A program made the position numbers and the translations under genes. Below, piece after piece: positions 36,737-45,983 of a stretch of 64,000 bases of DNA; position 1 is the first letter of the stretch; every line of letters starts with the position of its first letter. Source of the DNA: Bacteroidaceae bacterium. GTDB taxonomy: Bacteria; Bacteroidota; Bacteroidia; Bacteroidales; Bacteroidaceae. A model generated the notes under the pieces. It was not told the origin of the DNA. It worked only from the letters and a program-made list of their open reading frames with translations, and did not search any database. The stretch spans positions 62,001 through 126,000 of the forward strand of contig JAFZSP010000091.1 of the NCBI GenBank assembly GCA_017619335.1, read 5' to 3'.

Positions 36737-38734
36737 GTGAGTACTTTTGTTGATGTCATTCTACCTGTCCCTCTTGCGGGACACTTCACCTACTCCCTGC
36801 CTGCGAGCCTGATTTCCCTGGCCAAGGCAGGGTGTCGTGTCGTTGTGCCTTTTGGCAACAAACGAACCACCACTGGGCTCATCGCCCACATACATCAGAC
36901 GCAGCCAGAGGGCGTGGAACTCAAGGAGGTCCTCTCCATCGTGGATGCGTCACCCATCGTGCTGCCTGCACAGCTCGCCCTCTGGCAGTGGATGGCAGAC
37001 TATTACCTCTGTTCCATCGGCGAAGTATTCAAGGCGGCACTGCCGGGAAAGTTGAAAGGAGTCTCCTCCACTCTCCACACTCCACTCTCCACACTCCACT
37101 CTCCGCTCACTCTCCCTCTTCTCTCCCCCGCCCAATCCTCAGCCCTCTCACAGATTCAGGAACAGTGGCAACAGCACGCTGTCTGCCTCCTGCACGGCGT
37201 CACTTCCTCTGGCAAAACGGAACTCTATATGCATCTGATTGCAGAAGCCCTCGCCAGTGGCCAACAAGTGCTGTATCTCCTGCCAGAAATCGTGCTCACC
37301 TCTCAACTGACCTCCCGCCTGCAAGCCGTCTTTGGCAACAGATTAGGAGTCTATCACAGTAAGTTTTCCGACAAAGTAAGGGGCGAGGTCTGGCAGCAGC
37401 AATTGTCCGATGCTCCCTACGACATCATCGTGGGGGTGCGCTCTTCTGTCTTCCTGCCTTTCCAACGATTGGGGCTGGTGATTGTGGATGAAGAGCACGA
37501 GGCCAACTTCAAGCAGCAAGACCCTGCGCCCCGTTATAATGCACGCAACGTGGCCATTATGATGGCAGCCCGAACCGGAGCACGCGTCCTGCTGGGCACT
37601 GCCACGCCCTCCTTTGAGAGTTACTTCAATGCCCGTACAGGCAAGTATGGGCTCGTCACCCTGACAGAACGTTATGGTCAGGTGTCACTGCCAGAGGTGG
37701 AAATCGTGGATACCATGGAGCTGCGTCGGAAACGGCTGATGCAGGGCGCTTTCTCCCCACGGCTTTTAGAACAGATGCATGACGCACTGGATCGCGGACG
37801 CCAAGTCATCCTCTTCCAGAACCGTCGAGGTTATGCTCCACACATCACCTGTCACATCTGCGGCTGGGTGCCTCGTTGTCCACGATGTGACGTTTCACTG
37901 GTGCTGCACGCTGGTGCCAACCGCATGACCTGCCACTACTGCGGATGGAGCGCGACTGTGCCGGCTCAGTGTCCCAACTGTGAGAACACAGACCTCCGCA
38001 GTCACGGCTTTGGTACAGAGCGCATAGAAGATGAGGTGCAGGCCGCCTTCCCAAAGGCGCGAGTGGCACGCATGGACCTGGACACCACCAAGACCCGCAG
38101 CGCCTACGAAGATATTATCCGCCGATTCTCCCTCGGGGAGACAGACATCCTTGTGGGAACACAAATGGTCACAAAAGGGCTGGACTTCGAGAACGTCAGC
38201 GTCGTGGGCATTCTTTCTGCAGACACCATGCTGAATCAAAGTGACTTTCGCGCCTACGAACGCTCTTTCCAGATGCTCTCCCAAGTGGCTGGACGTGCAG
38301 GACGACGCCAGGAACAAGGCAAGGTCATACTGCAGACCATGAGCGCTTTTCTCCCTCTGCTCCAGCAGGTTACCAACAATGACTATATTTCCATGTACCA
38401 GGAACAAATGCTGGAACGACGTCAGTTCAGCTACCCCCCCTTCACACGGCTCGTCTTTGTATATCTGCGCCATCGCCATCTCTCCGAAGTTGAGTTGTTG
38501 GCTCGTGAGACTGCCCTCCGTCTGCGACACCTGTTCGGCACACGCGTCCTGGGGCCTGATGAGCCTCCTGTGGGAAGAATAGCTGGCCAGTACCTTCGCC
38601 GCATGATGATCAAGTTGGAACCATCATTGCCACTTCAGCAAGTGAAGCAGCGTCTCTGGCAAACACGCCAGGAACTCCTCACCATGAAAACTTTCACGGC
38701 TGCCCACATCTACTTTGACGTGGACCCCCTGTAA
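36737..38734 (+). CDS. priA: Primosomal helicase PriA, short form lacking the winged-helix region
   Basis: 665 residues from GTG 36737, directly after the previous stop. The N-terminal 3'-DNA-end-binding domain (~1-105, 'FVDVILPVPLAGHFTYSLP', 'CRVVVPFGNK') is present. Walker A 'GVTSSGKTELY' (~154) and DEEH 'VIVDEEHEANFKQQDP' (~249) follow. Eight zinc-binding cysteines are at ~373-415 ('CHICGWVPRCPRCD', 'CHYCGW', 'CPNCEN'). Helicase motifs 'GTERIEDEV', 'ILVGTQMVTKGLDFENV' and 'QVAGRAGRR' are intact. Only ~20 residues, encoded by a short CTCTCCACACTCCA tandem repeat, separate the N-domain from the helicase start, where other PriA proteins have a winged helix of ~90 or more residues. PriA restarts stalled forks. 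Confidence 0.95.
   Translation: MSTFVDVILPVPLAGHFTYSLPASLISLAKAGCRVVVPFGNKRTTTGLIAHIHQTQPEGVELKEVLSIVDASPIVLPAQLALWQWMADYYLCSIGEVFKAALPGKLKGVSSTLHTPLSTLHSPLTLPLLSPAQSSALSQIQEQWQQHAVCLLHGVTSSGKTELYMHLIAEALASGQQVLYLLPEIVLTSQLTSRLQAVFGNRLGVYHSKFSDKVRGEVWQQQLSDAPYDIIVGVRSSVFLPFQRLGLVIVDEEHEANFKQQDPAPRYNARNVAIMMAARTGARVLLGTATPSFESYFNARTGKYGLVTLTERYGQVSLPEVEIVDTMELRRKRLMQGAFSPRLLEQMHDALDRGRQVILFQNRRGYAPHITCHICGWVPRCPRCDVSLVLHAGANRMTCHYCGWSATVPAQCPNCENTDLRSHGFGTERIEDEVQAAFPKARVARMDLDTTKTRSAYEDIIRRFSLGETDILVGTQMVTKGLDFENVSVVGILSADTMLNQSDFRAYERSFQMLSQVAGRAGRRQEQGKVILQTMSAFLPLLQQVTNNDYISMYQEQMLERRQFSYPPFTRLVFVYLRHRHLSEVELLARETALRLRHLFGTRVLGPDEPPVGRIAGQYLRRMMIKLEPSLPLQQVKQRLWQTRQELLTMKTFTAAHIYFDVDPL
37071..37104 (+). 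repeat. 14-bp tandem repeat inside priA
   Basis: CTCTCCACACTCCA occurs twice with a third partial copy. It encodes a Ser/Thr/Leu/His/Pro linker ('STLHTPLSTLHSPL'). Confidence 0.85.
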
Positions 38735-38767
38735 TCTGATAGTAATTTGTTTCTTGGAGACAAGTTG

Positions 38768-39847
38768 CTATTTTTCTTTTAACTTGTCGATAGCAGGCTG
38801 AATGTCACGTTTCCAATTGGAACCCAGGGCCTGAATGGTGCGGGTGGAGTCTGCCAGGATGTAATAAGGCAGTTCGGCAATGGCGAGCTGCTGAACCACG
38901 GGGGTGTCCCAGACGAGGAAATAACAGCGACGGTCAAAGTTCATGGAGTCCTGACGGATGCTGTATAGATAGCCGTTACGGGAGTAATCCAAACTGAGGG
39001 AGACGGGCTGCAGACTCTTGTGCTGGCGCAGGGCAGTGCGGATTTGTGGAAAGTCATCCAGGGTGCTGCGTCTCCACGTGGCCCAGAAGACGAGGAGCAC
39101 TGGACGAGCGTTTTTCTGGTTGGGGCGGATAAAGATGGTGTCTGTGGTGTTGTGGTCGTCCACACGCAGGGCGGTGTGCTTGCCTGTTTTCAAGTCGAGG
39201 CCCTTTTCTGTGAAGGCATCTGTCTCTATGCTGTCCGGGGGCAGTACGATTGCAGGCAGCTTCTGCCCCACACGCAGACGGGAGGAGCGGCCTTGCAGGC
39301 GAGTGAGTTGGCGCTGCAGTTGTGTGGAGACGCGGCTGTTCTCGTGCTCGGAGATATATTGCCGCATGGCACGCTGGAGGGAGTCCGGTTTGTCTGTGAG
39401 ATGAGCCAGGCGGAAACGGGTGAGTTCCTCGTTGTCACGGGAACCCTTGACAGAAAGAGCACGCAACTGTCCGCCATCACCACGAACGCGCAGACGATCA
39501 CCTGGTTGGGCCAGGATTACCTGTTCACTCATGTTGGGAAAGACCAGACAGAAAGTGGCGGCTTCTGTGAGAGGAGCCTGCCAGGAGAATTGTCCGTCAA
39601 TGACGCGGATGGTATCCACCTGTTCCATCCCGCCATCAGGACTGTAAATGTACAAGTCTGTCTGCCGCAGGTTGTCAAAGGACCCACGTATGCGGACAGA
39701 GGTGGAGTCGGAACAGGAGAGGAGAAAGAGAGAAAAAAGAATAAAAAGGACTCTCCCACCTCCCTCCTTGTGAAGGAGGGAGCGGTTACTCTTGTCAATA
39801 GTATGCACTGATTTACACATAAATAATGTAACTGCTCCCTCCTTCAC
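38768..39847 (-). CDS. DUF4369/thioredoxin-fold lipoprotein without catalytic cysteines
   Basis: 359 residues as written. After lipobox 'FLLSCSD' comes a DUF4369-like beta domain ('VRIRGSFDNLRQTDLYIYS'). The thioredoxin/TlpA-like domain sits at ~225-355 ('PVLLVFWATWRRSTLDDFPQIR', read in pieces, and 'LPYYILADSTR' with the cis-Pro). The usual WC..C site is replaced by WRRST, so thiol redox chemistry is unlikely. The first ~32 codons, including both candidate ATGs (39847 and 39820), lie in a palindromic element; the original start was probably nearer the hydrophobic stretch 'VLFILFSLFLLSC'. The gene converges on priA. Confidence 0.8.
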   Translation of the reverse strand: MKEGAVTLFMCKSVHTIDKSNRSLLHKEGGGRVLFILFSLFLLSCSDSTSVRIRGSFDNLRQTDLYIYSPDGGMEQVDTIRVIDGQFSWQAPLTEAATFCLVFPNMSEQVILAQPGDRLRVRGDGGQLRALSVKGSRDNEELTRFRLAHLTDKPDSLQRAMRQYISEHENSRVSTQLQRQLTRLQGRSSRLRVGQKLPAIVLPPDSIETDAFTEKGLDLKTGKHTALRVDDHNTTDTIFIRPNQKNARPVLLVFWATWRRSTLDDFPQIRTALRQHKSLQPVSLSLDYSRNGYLYSIRQDSMNFDRRCYFLVWDTPVVQQLAIAELPYYILADSTRTIQALGSNWKRDIQPAIDKLKEK

Positions 39848-39864
39848 AAGGAGGGCGGTGGGAG
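39753..39864. repeat. Palindromic REP/MITE-like element overlapping a gene start
   Basis: Inverted 37-bp arms at 39753-39789 and 39828-39864, nearly perfect (about two mismatches), each with an internal CTCCCTCCTTGTGAAGGAGGG-type hairpin. The loop is 38 bp. It supplies the first codons of the thioredoxin-fold lipoprotein gene. Confidence 0.88.
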
Positions 39865-39883
39865 AATCCTCTATCTTTCTCTT

Positions 39884-41578
39884 TTACTTCACCAGCTCAG
39901 CAATCTGGGTGGCGAAGGCAGCAAATTCCAGATCCTTGGCAGCGCGCTGTGCGAGGGAAGCGTCCTGCTGAATGGCGCTCTGGAGGTTGCTGATGACTGC
40001 AGAGACATCATTCTGACGAGCACCTAAGACAGCCTTCAGATAGCTGGTGGTGGCGTCGGCATTCTCGATGCCTGCGAGGGTCATGGCAGCAGCAGCGTAG
40101 TCCTTGTTCAGGATCTGTGCGAGAGCGGCGCTGTTGCTGCGCACACCTGCGAAGTTGGCAGCAGCGGCTGCGTAGTTACCCTTGGCCAGGTTGATGTTGC
40201 CCAAGACTTCGTTGTAGGAGTCGGCACCTGCGCCACGGGAGAGAGCGGCCTCAGCCTCAGCCACCTTGCCTTCTGCCAATGCGAGCAGAGCCTGGTTGGT
40301 GGCCACCTCGGCACTCTTGCTGTCAAGGGCTTTTGCCTTCTGGAGGTAGGAAGCAGCGGACTGCTTGTCACCCTGCTGATAGGCCAGGCTGGCAAGGTTG
40401 TTCAGGGCGCGAGCGTCCTGGGGATAGAGCTGTGCAGCCTTCTCATACCATGCTTTCTTCTGAGCGGGATCAGCCTGGAGGTTGGCACCGTAGAGGATTT
40501 CGTCCAGACGGAGCTTGCTGGCATCATCCTGGAACTGCTGCTTGATCTGAGCATCAGAACGCCCAATGACATCATAGTTGGCGATGAGGCGGGCACGACG
40601 CAACTCAGGCAGGATGCCCTTGGTGAGCTCTTCATAGACCACGCTCATGTTGCGGATCTGCTGCTCGCGCTCCTGGGGATCCTTGTACATGGAGAGCACG
40701 CGAAGGATGATATCCTTGTCCTGAATATTGCTCTCACTGACGAGCTGCTGGAAGCCTTCCCAGTCTTCAGCGGTGAAACGACGGTCCACATCGGCACGCA
40801 GACCTGTCTTCTTCAGCTGTTCGCCCACGTAGGCACTGGAGCTGTTCTGACGCTGCTCGGCCAATTTCTCATTGAAATCATAACGACCTTCGGGAGAAGC
40901 GTAGGCACTGACCTCAATGTTGGTGAGGCGGCGGCTTTCCTGATTGTCATTGATTTCCTTGAGGATGTTCACGAAGTCCTTGATGCTGGTGGTGTTGAGC
41001 TCGCTGGCACGGACGTTGGCCTGGTTCACCAGATACTTGATCTGTGCTTCCTGCTTCTGTTTGATAATGCGCTGGAAACCATCGGCAGCAGTGGCGGGAG
41101 CGGCGGAACCCACGGTCTTGCTGAGCAGACCGCCAGTGGCCAGAACACCATAGCCCACCTTGAGGTCGGGCAAATCATAACGCTTGTTTCCCTTGCGGGC
41201 ATCGAAGCGCAGATAGAGGTCACTCTGCTGAACGGCATCGCTGTAGGGGAAAGAAGCACGCATGGTGTAGGTGCCACCAACCTTATACTGAACGGTAGTG
41301 CCGTTGCCCTGAACGGCTTCACCCTGGAACGTGGTGGGTTCAGAGGTGAGTTCGCCGCCGTCATATTTCAGCACGGGCGTCACTTCCATCGTGACTTTTT
41401 TCTTCATGTACTTCTCAGGGAAGGTGGCGCTGATGGTGGCAGGCACTTCACTGCCCACGGCCTCGAGGGGAGTGGGAGTCACGTTTACATTGTCGGCAGT
41501 AAGCTGACCAAGTTTGCCGCAGGAAGCCAATGTGAGAACACTGGCAGCAGCGAGGGAGAGGATAACTGTTTTCTTCAT
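39884..41578 (-). CDS. Lipoprotein with OmpA-like segment and TPR repeats
   Basis: 564 residues: MKKTVILSLAAASVLTLASCGK, with lipobox 'LASCGK'. Residues ~40-145 are beta-rich. A middle segment ('RRLTNIEVSAYASPEGRYDFN' in pieces, '...KLAEQRQNSSSAYV') resembles the OmpA C-terminal peptidoglycan-associated motif, in which Asp/Arg-type residues recur. Residues ~330-560 hold several TPR-like helical pairs rich in alanine ('AWYEKAAQLYPQDARALNNLA', 'AASYLQKAKALDSKSAEVATN', pieces). Similar lipoproteins are common in Bacteroidales; an envelope-assembly role is inferred. The -7 box TACCTTTG (41625-41618) lies 40 bp upstream. Confidence 0.78.
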   Translation of the reverse strand: MKKTVILSLAAASVLTLASCGKLGQLTADNVNVTPTPLEAVGSEVPATISATFPEKYMKKKVTMEVTPVLKYDGGELTSEPTTFQGEAVQGNGTTVQYKVGGTYTMRASFPYSDAVQQSDLYLRFDARKGNKRYDLPDLKVGYGVLATGGLLSKTVGSAAPATAADGFQRIIKQKQEAQIKYLVNQANVRASELNTTSIKDFVNILKEINDNQESRRLTNIEVSAYASPEGRYDFNEKLAEQRQNSSSAYVGEQLKKTGLRADVDRRFTAEDWEGFQQLVSESNIQDKDIILRVLSMYKDPQEREQQIRNMSVVYEELTKGILPELRRARLIANYDVIGRSDAQIKQQFQDDASKLRLDEILYGANLQADPAQKKAWYEKAAQLYPQDARALNNLASLAYQQGDKQSAASYLQKAKALDSKSAEVATNQALLALAEGKVAEAEAALSRGAGADSYNEVLGNINLAKGNYAAAAANFAGVRSNSAALAQILNKDYAAAAMTLAGIENADATTSYLKAVLGARQNDVSAVISNLQSAIQQDASLAQRAAKDLEFAAFATQIAELVK

Positions 41579-41617
41579 TTCTTATAAATAATGTGTATGT
41601 TTTTTCAAAATCGGGCG

Positions 41618-41646
41618 CAAAGGTACAAAAAAGTTTCAAGTTTCAA
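41618..41646 (-). promoter_or_regulatory. Promoter of the TPR/OmpA-like lipoprotein gene
   Basis: Minus strand TACCTTTG (41625-41618) with TTG 18 nt upstream (41646-41644). It sits about 40 bp before the ATG at 41578. Confidence 0.5.
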
Positions 41647-41725
41647 GTTCCAAGTTTGGAGTTTTTTTCGTTAAGGGTTAAGCGTTTAGTGTTTTTTGTG
41701 TTATACGTGACATGTTTAATGTTTT

Positions 41726-42691
41726 TTAGACGCTTTCCTGGTTACGTGGATGATGTTGAAGAATTTCTTCACGCAGGAAATGACGATCCACATGCAGGTA
41801 GATTTCTGTGGTTCCAATGTCCTCGTGACCCAACATATCCTGAATGGCTCGAAGGTTGGCCCCACCTTCTAACAGGTGGGTGGCAAAGCTGTGACGGAAG
41901 GTATGTGGAGAGATGGTGGTGCGGATGCCTGTGGCCTCTGCCAATTGTTTGACTATATGAAAAATGGTAATGCGGCTCAAGGCTGTCCCGCGACGAAAGG
42001 AGACAAAGACGGCGTCCTCGTTGCCAGGCTTAATGCTTACCTTCTCACGATCCAAGAACCATGCATTCAACTCGTCAATGGCACGATGGGAAATGGGCAC
42101 CAAACGCTCCTTCTTCCCCTTGCCGTGAACACGAATAAATTCTTCGTCCAGATACAAGTCGGACAAGCGCAGGTTACACAGCTCACTCACTCGCAAGCCA
42201 CAGGAGTACAGCGTCTCTATAATGGCACGGTCTCGCTGCCCTTCAGCTTTGGAGAGATCACAGGCTGCTATCAGGCTGTCTATTTCTTCTATGGTGAGTA
42301 CATCTGGAAGGTGCTCTCCACGAGCAGGAGAGTCCAGCAGCTCTGTTGGGTCTGTTTCTATCTCCCGTTCCAATGACAAGAATTTATAGAACGAGCGCAC
42401 GCCCGCGAGAATACGGGCCACAGAGCGCGGTGTGATCCCCACATCCATCAGCGTGGCCACAAAGGTCTGCAGCTGATCCACGGTGACATCACGGAAGCCT
42501 ATACGTTCATCGGAAAAGTACTTCAGCAGTTTCCCCAAATCACGCTGATAGGCTGCAAGGGTATTATCAGAAAAAGAACGCTCGAGTCTCAAGTATTGAT
42601 GATATCGGCGCAGCAGAGCGGGGGGAACCACAGCGTCGTTGGCGGTGGAGACTGTTGGCGTTGTGAGTTCCTTTTCTTGATTCACTTCCAT
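41726..42691 (-). CDS. xerD: Tyrosine recombinase XerD
   Basis: 321 residues. The N-terminal SAM-like core-binding domain is present ('YHQYLRLERSFSDNTLAAYQRDL', in pieces). The catalytic domain has Arg in 'CGLRVSELCNL' (~166), Lys in 'GKGKKERLVPI', H-x-x-R in 'HTFRHSFATHLL' (~263), His in 'LGHEDIGTTEIYLHV', and the nucleophile Tyr in 'EIYLHV' (~295). It resolves chromosome dimers at dif with XerC. A ~20-residue N-terminal lead precedes the conserved start. It lies far from obvious mobile genes, which supports a housekeeping Xer over an integrase. Confidence 0.93.
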   Translation of the reverse strand: MEVNQEKELTTPTVSTANDAVVPPALLRRYHQYLRLERSFSDNTLAAYQRDLGKLLKYFSDERIGFRDVTVDQLQTFVATLMDVGITPRSVARILAGVRSFYKFLSLEREIETDPTELLDSPARGEHLPDVLTIEEIDSLIAACDLSKAEGQRDRAIIETLYSCGLRVSELCNLRLSDLYLDEEFIRVHGKGKKERLVPISHRAIDELNAWFLDREKVSIKPGNEDAVFVSFRRGTALSRITIFHIVKQLAEATGIRTTISPHTFRHSFATHLLEGGANLRAIQDMLGHEDIGTTEIYLHVDRHFLREEILQHHPRNQESV

Positions 42692-42717
42692 GATATAGCA
42701 TCCTATTTCTTATGAAC

Positions 42718-42751
42718 TTGCCCGTGCCTCAGGAGTGGGACACGGGCAAGT
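42718..42751. terminator. Hairpin between secDF and xerD
   Basis: Stem CTTGCCCGTG / CACGGGCAAG with a 12-14-nt loop, about 33 bp downstream of the secDF stop (42784, minus). No strong T-run follows on either strand, so termination is uncertain. Confidence 0.5.
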
Positions 42752-42783
42752 GTTATTGTTGCCAATAAAAGGGATTGACAGTC

Positions 42784-45700
42784 TTACGCTTCACCCTCTT
42801 CTTTGATGCGGCGACCCATCACCAAATAAGCAGTGGGAGCTGCAATGAACATAGAGGTGCAGGTGCCGATGATCACACCCAGCATCATGGCGAATGCGAA
42901 GCTGCGGATGCTGGCACCGCCGAAGATGAAGATGAACAACAGCACGATGAGCGTGGAGACAGACGTGTTGATGGTACGCGTCAGAGTGGCGTTCAAGGAC
43001 TGGTTGAACAGCAACTGCTTGTCACGCTTCGGATAGAGTCCCAGGTTCTCACGGATACGGTCGAAGACCACCACCTTGTCATTGATGGAGTAACCAATAC
43101 AGGTCAACAGAGCGCCGATGAAGGTCTGGTCAATTTCCAGTGAGAAGGGCATCCAACCCCAGCAAGCGCTATAGACACCGAGAATGAAGACGGTATCCAC
43201 TGCCAGCGCAGTGATGGCGCCCACAGAGAAGGCCACGTTGCGGAAGCGGACGAGGATGTAAATGAAGATGACAAAGAGTGCCAGAATGACGCTGATGATG
43301 GCACCACGGGTAATGTTCTCAGCAATGGAGGGACCCACCTTCTGTGAACTGATGATGGAGCCACCGGCACGCTCGTCACGGTTGATGAAGTTCTCCACAG
43401 TGAGGTCGCTGCTGAGCTGACCGCCGTTCTTGAGGACATCAAACAACTTCTGTTCGATTTCGGAATCGATTTCAATGCCGTCTTCCTCAATGCGGTAGTT
43501 GGTACTGATGCGGACAGTCTTGCCCTCTGTTCCTAAAGCGATGACGCTGGTGTTGCTTTCTGGGAAGGCCTCTGCGAAGAGCGGGCGGATGCTCTCTGGT
43601 GAAACTTCTTTCTCAAAGAGCACCACAAAGTTACGACCTCCCGTGAAGTCGATGGAGCGTGAGAAACCGCGAACGTACCAGCTGAGGATGCTCAACACGG
43701 CCACCGTGCCGAAGATGGCGAAGGAGGTCTTGTAGGTTCCCATGAAGTTGTAGCTGGTGTTCTGCAGGAACTTGCGGGAGAGAGGAGTGGTGAAGGTGAG
43801 ATCCAGCCACTTGTCCTTGGCCATCAGGCTGTCGAACACTACGCGCGTAAGATATACAGCGGTGAAGAAGCTGATGACGATACCTATGATATATGTGGTG
43901 GCGAAGCCGCGGATGGGACCTGTACCGAAGTAGTAGAGGATGATACCCGTCAGGACGCTCGTCACATTGGAGTCGATAATAGCGCTGAAGGCGTTGCTGT
44001 AACCTGCCTGCATGGCCTGACGAACGGCCTTGCCTGCACGCATTTCTTCTTTAGTACGCTCAAAGATAAGCACATTAGCATCCACAGCCATACCCAAGGT
44101 CAGCACCATACCTGCGATACCGCTCATGGTCAGTGCAGCCTGGAAGCTGGTCAGAATACCGAGGGTGAAGAAGAGGTTGAAGAGCAGGGCACAGTTGGCG
44201 ACCATACCAGGACGGAAGCCATACATGGCGACCATGTAAAGCATCAGGGCGATGAAAGCGAGAATGATGGAGATGAAGCCCTGACGGATGGATTCCTGTC
44301 CGAGGGTAGGACCTACGATTTCCTCGCTGACGATGTTGGCAGGAGCGGGCATCTTACCGGACTTGAGCACATTGGCCAGGTCACGGGTGTCCTCAGCTGT
44401 GAAGTGTCCAGTAATCTGAGAGTTACCACCAGTAATCTCATTCTGCACATTAGGAGCGCTATAGACGAGGTTATCCAACACGATGGCAACGGGACGATGC
44501 ACGTTGGCCTTGGTCAGAGCAGCCCAACGACGAGCACCTTCAACATTCATCTGCATGGAGACACAGGGACGGCTGTTCTGGTCATACTCGTCCTTGGCAT
44601 CCGTGACGACATCACCTTCCAGGGGAGCACGACCGTTGCGCTCGGTCACCTTAATAGCGTAGAGTTCAAAGACTTCCTCATTCTTGTCAATGCCCTTAAC
44701 ACCCCAGAGGAGCTTCATGTCATCGGGCAGCACGCTCTTGGCCTCCGGAGTCTGGAGCAGAGCATCGATGGCAGCCATATCACGCTTGTTGGCATAACCC
44801 ACGACTGCACCATTATTCTGATTAAGTACTTGCAGGCGCGCGAGCAGGGGATGAGCCTTTAGAGCTTGCTCATTGGAAACGGGAGCTGCGGCCTCAGCCT
44901 TGTTGCTCTCGCCCTTTGCGATGGCTGCAAGGGCATCATCTGCAGAAGGAGCAGCAGTGGAATCGGGAGTCTCAGTGACTTCTGCGACCTCAGTAGCCTC
45001 AGTAGCTTCAGCAGCCTCACCCTCTTCAGCACCTTCCACACCAGCAGCAGCAAGCTTGCTGTCCAGAGAAACGAGGAATGGAGCAGCCTCAGTGGTGGTA
45101 TAGGTCTCCCAGAATTCGAGGTTGGCAGAACCCTGGAGGAGTTTGCGGACGCGCTCAGGTTCCTTGATACCAGGCAGTTCCACCATAATACGACCTTCCT
45201 GTCCTTCCAGAGCCTGAATATTCGGCTGCACGACACCAAAGCGGTCGATACGAGTGCGGATGACGTTGAAGGAGTTGTCAATGGCAGCCTTCACCTCTTC
45301 GCGGAGCACGTTCTCCACTTCACGGTCAGTGCTCTTGGTGTTCACCTTACCACGAAGCTGCTGTGTGGCAAAGAGTTCAGCGAGTGAACTATTGGGTGCC
45401 AGTGCCTTGTAGTCCTTGATAAATAGAGAAATAAAATCACCTTGGCCTTGCTTGGCCTCCTGGGTTGCCTGAGCGACAGCCTGGTTGAAGTTGGCATCTT
45501 CCTTGTGGTCGGCCAGTGCCTTAACCACGTCGGGGACAGACACTTCCAGGATGACATTCATGCCACCCTTGAGGTCCAGACCCAGACCGATACCCATTTC
45601 ACGACACTCTTTCAGAGACCAAACGCCGAAATAGACGGGTTCATTCAAGAGAGAATCGAGATAATGCTGTCCAGCAGCTTCGCCCTCGACGGCTGCAATC

Positions 45701-45810
45701 TTCTCGGCCTTACCCTCGTAGTGATTCACCACGACGGAGAAGCTCAGATAAAAGATGCAGACAAGGGCGAGCAGTACAGCGAAAACTTTTACGAAACCTT
45801 TGTTTTGCAT
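42784..45810 (-). CDS. secDF: Fused protein-export membrane protein SecDF
   Basis: 1,008 residues, the fused form common in Bacteroidetes. The SecD half (~1-640) has 'GLGLDLKGGMNVILEV' and the later 'GVVLTLGMAVDANVLIFERTKEE'-type motif ('LTLGMAVDANVLIFER'). The SecF half (~690-1000) has 'SIDFTGGRNFVV' and 'GYSINDKVVVFDRIREN'. About 12 transmembrane segments use the proton gradient to help Sec secretion. An Ala/Glu/Thr-rich stretch (~258-320) is inserted in the large periplasmic domain of SecD. The N-end MQNKGFVKVFAVLLALVCI is the standard start. Confidence 0.96.
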   Translation of the reverse strand: MQNKGFVKVFAVLLALVCIFYLSFSVVVNHYEGKAEKIAAVEGEAAGQHYLDSLLNEPVYFGVWSLKECREMGIGLGLDLKGGMNVILEVSVPDVVKALADHKEDANFNQAVAQATQEAKQGQGDFISLFIKDYKALAPNSSLAELFATQQLRGKVNTKSTDREVENVLREEVKAAIDNSFNVIRTRIDRFGVVQPNIQALEGQEGRIMVELPGIKEPERVRKLLQGSANLEFWETYTTTEAAPFLVSLDSKLAAAGVEGAEEGEAAEATEATEVAEVTETPDSTAAPSADDALAAIAKGESNKAEAAAPVSNEQALKAHPLLARLQVLNQNNGAVVGYANKRDMAAIDALLQTPEAKSVLPDDMKLLWGVKGIDKNEEVFELYAIKVTERNGRAPLEGDVVTDAKDEYDQNSRPCVSMQMNVEGARRWAALTKANVHRPVAIVLDNLVYSAPNVQNEITGGNSQITGHFTAEDTRDLANVLKSGKMPAPANIVSEEIVGPTLGQESIRQGFISIILAFIALMLYMVAMYGFRPGMVANCALLFNLFFTLGILTSFQAALTMSGIAGMVLTLGMAVDANVLIFERTKEEMRAGKAVRQAMQAGYSNAFSAIIDSNVTSVLTGIILYYFGTGPIRGFATTYIIGIVISFFTAVYLTRVVFDSLMAKDKWLDLTFTTPLSRKFLQNTSYNFMGTYKTSFAIFGTVAVLSILSWYVRGFSRSIDFTGGRNFVVLFEKEVSPESIRPLFAEAFPESNTSVIALGTEGKTVRISTNYRIEEDGIEIDSEIEQKLFDVLKNGGQLSSDLTVENFINRDERAGGSIISSQKVGPSIAENITRGAIISVILALFVIFIYILVRFRNVAFSVGAITALAVDTVFILGVYSACWGWMPFSLEIDQTFIGALLTCIGYSINDKVVVFDRIRENLGLYPKRDKQLLFNQSLNATLTRTINTSVSTLIVLLFIFIFGGASIRSFAFAMMLGVIIGTCTSMFIAAPTAYLVMGRRIKEEGEA

Positions 45811-45983
45811 TGTTGTTTTTAGTTATTATTGTTTGTTATTATTTCTCTGTTTTGAGGGCTATTTTACAGCCTTTTTCTGGCAATTATCGCCAATGAGCGC
45901 GCAAAACTACAACTTTTTTTTCAAATACTCAGCGTCTTAGGCGAAATATTTGACTTTTTGACCTCATTTTCGTGCGTTTTCCA

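Noticed and set aside
37845..38530. Frames opposite priA
   Set aside because: No motifs; the plus strand carries complete helicase motifs.
41726..42691. Tyrosine recombinase as a possible mobile-element integrase
   Set aside because: Sequence and context (near secDF, no excisionase or phage genes, no attachment repeats seen) fit housekeeping XerD.
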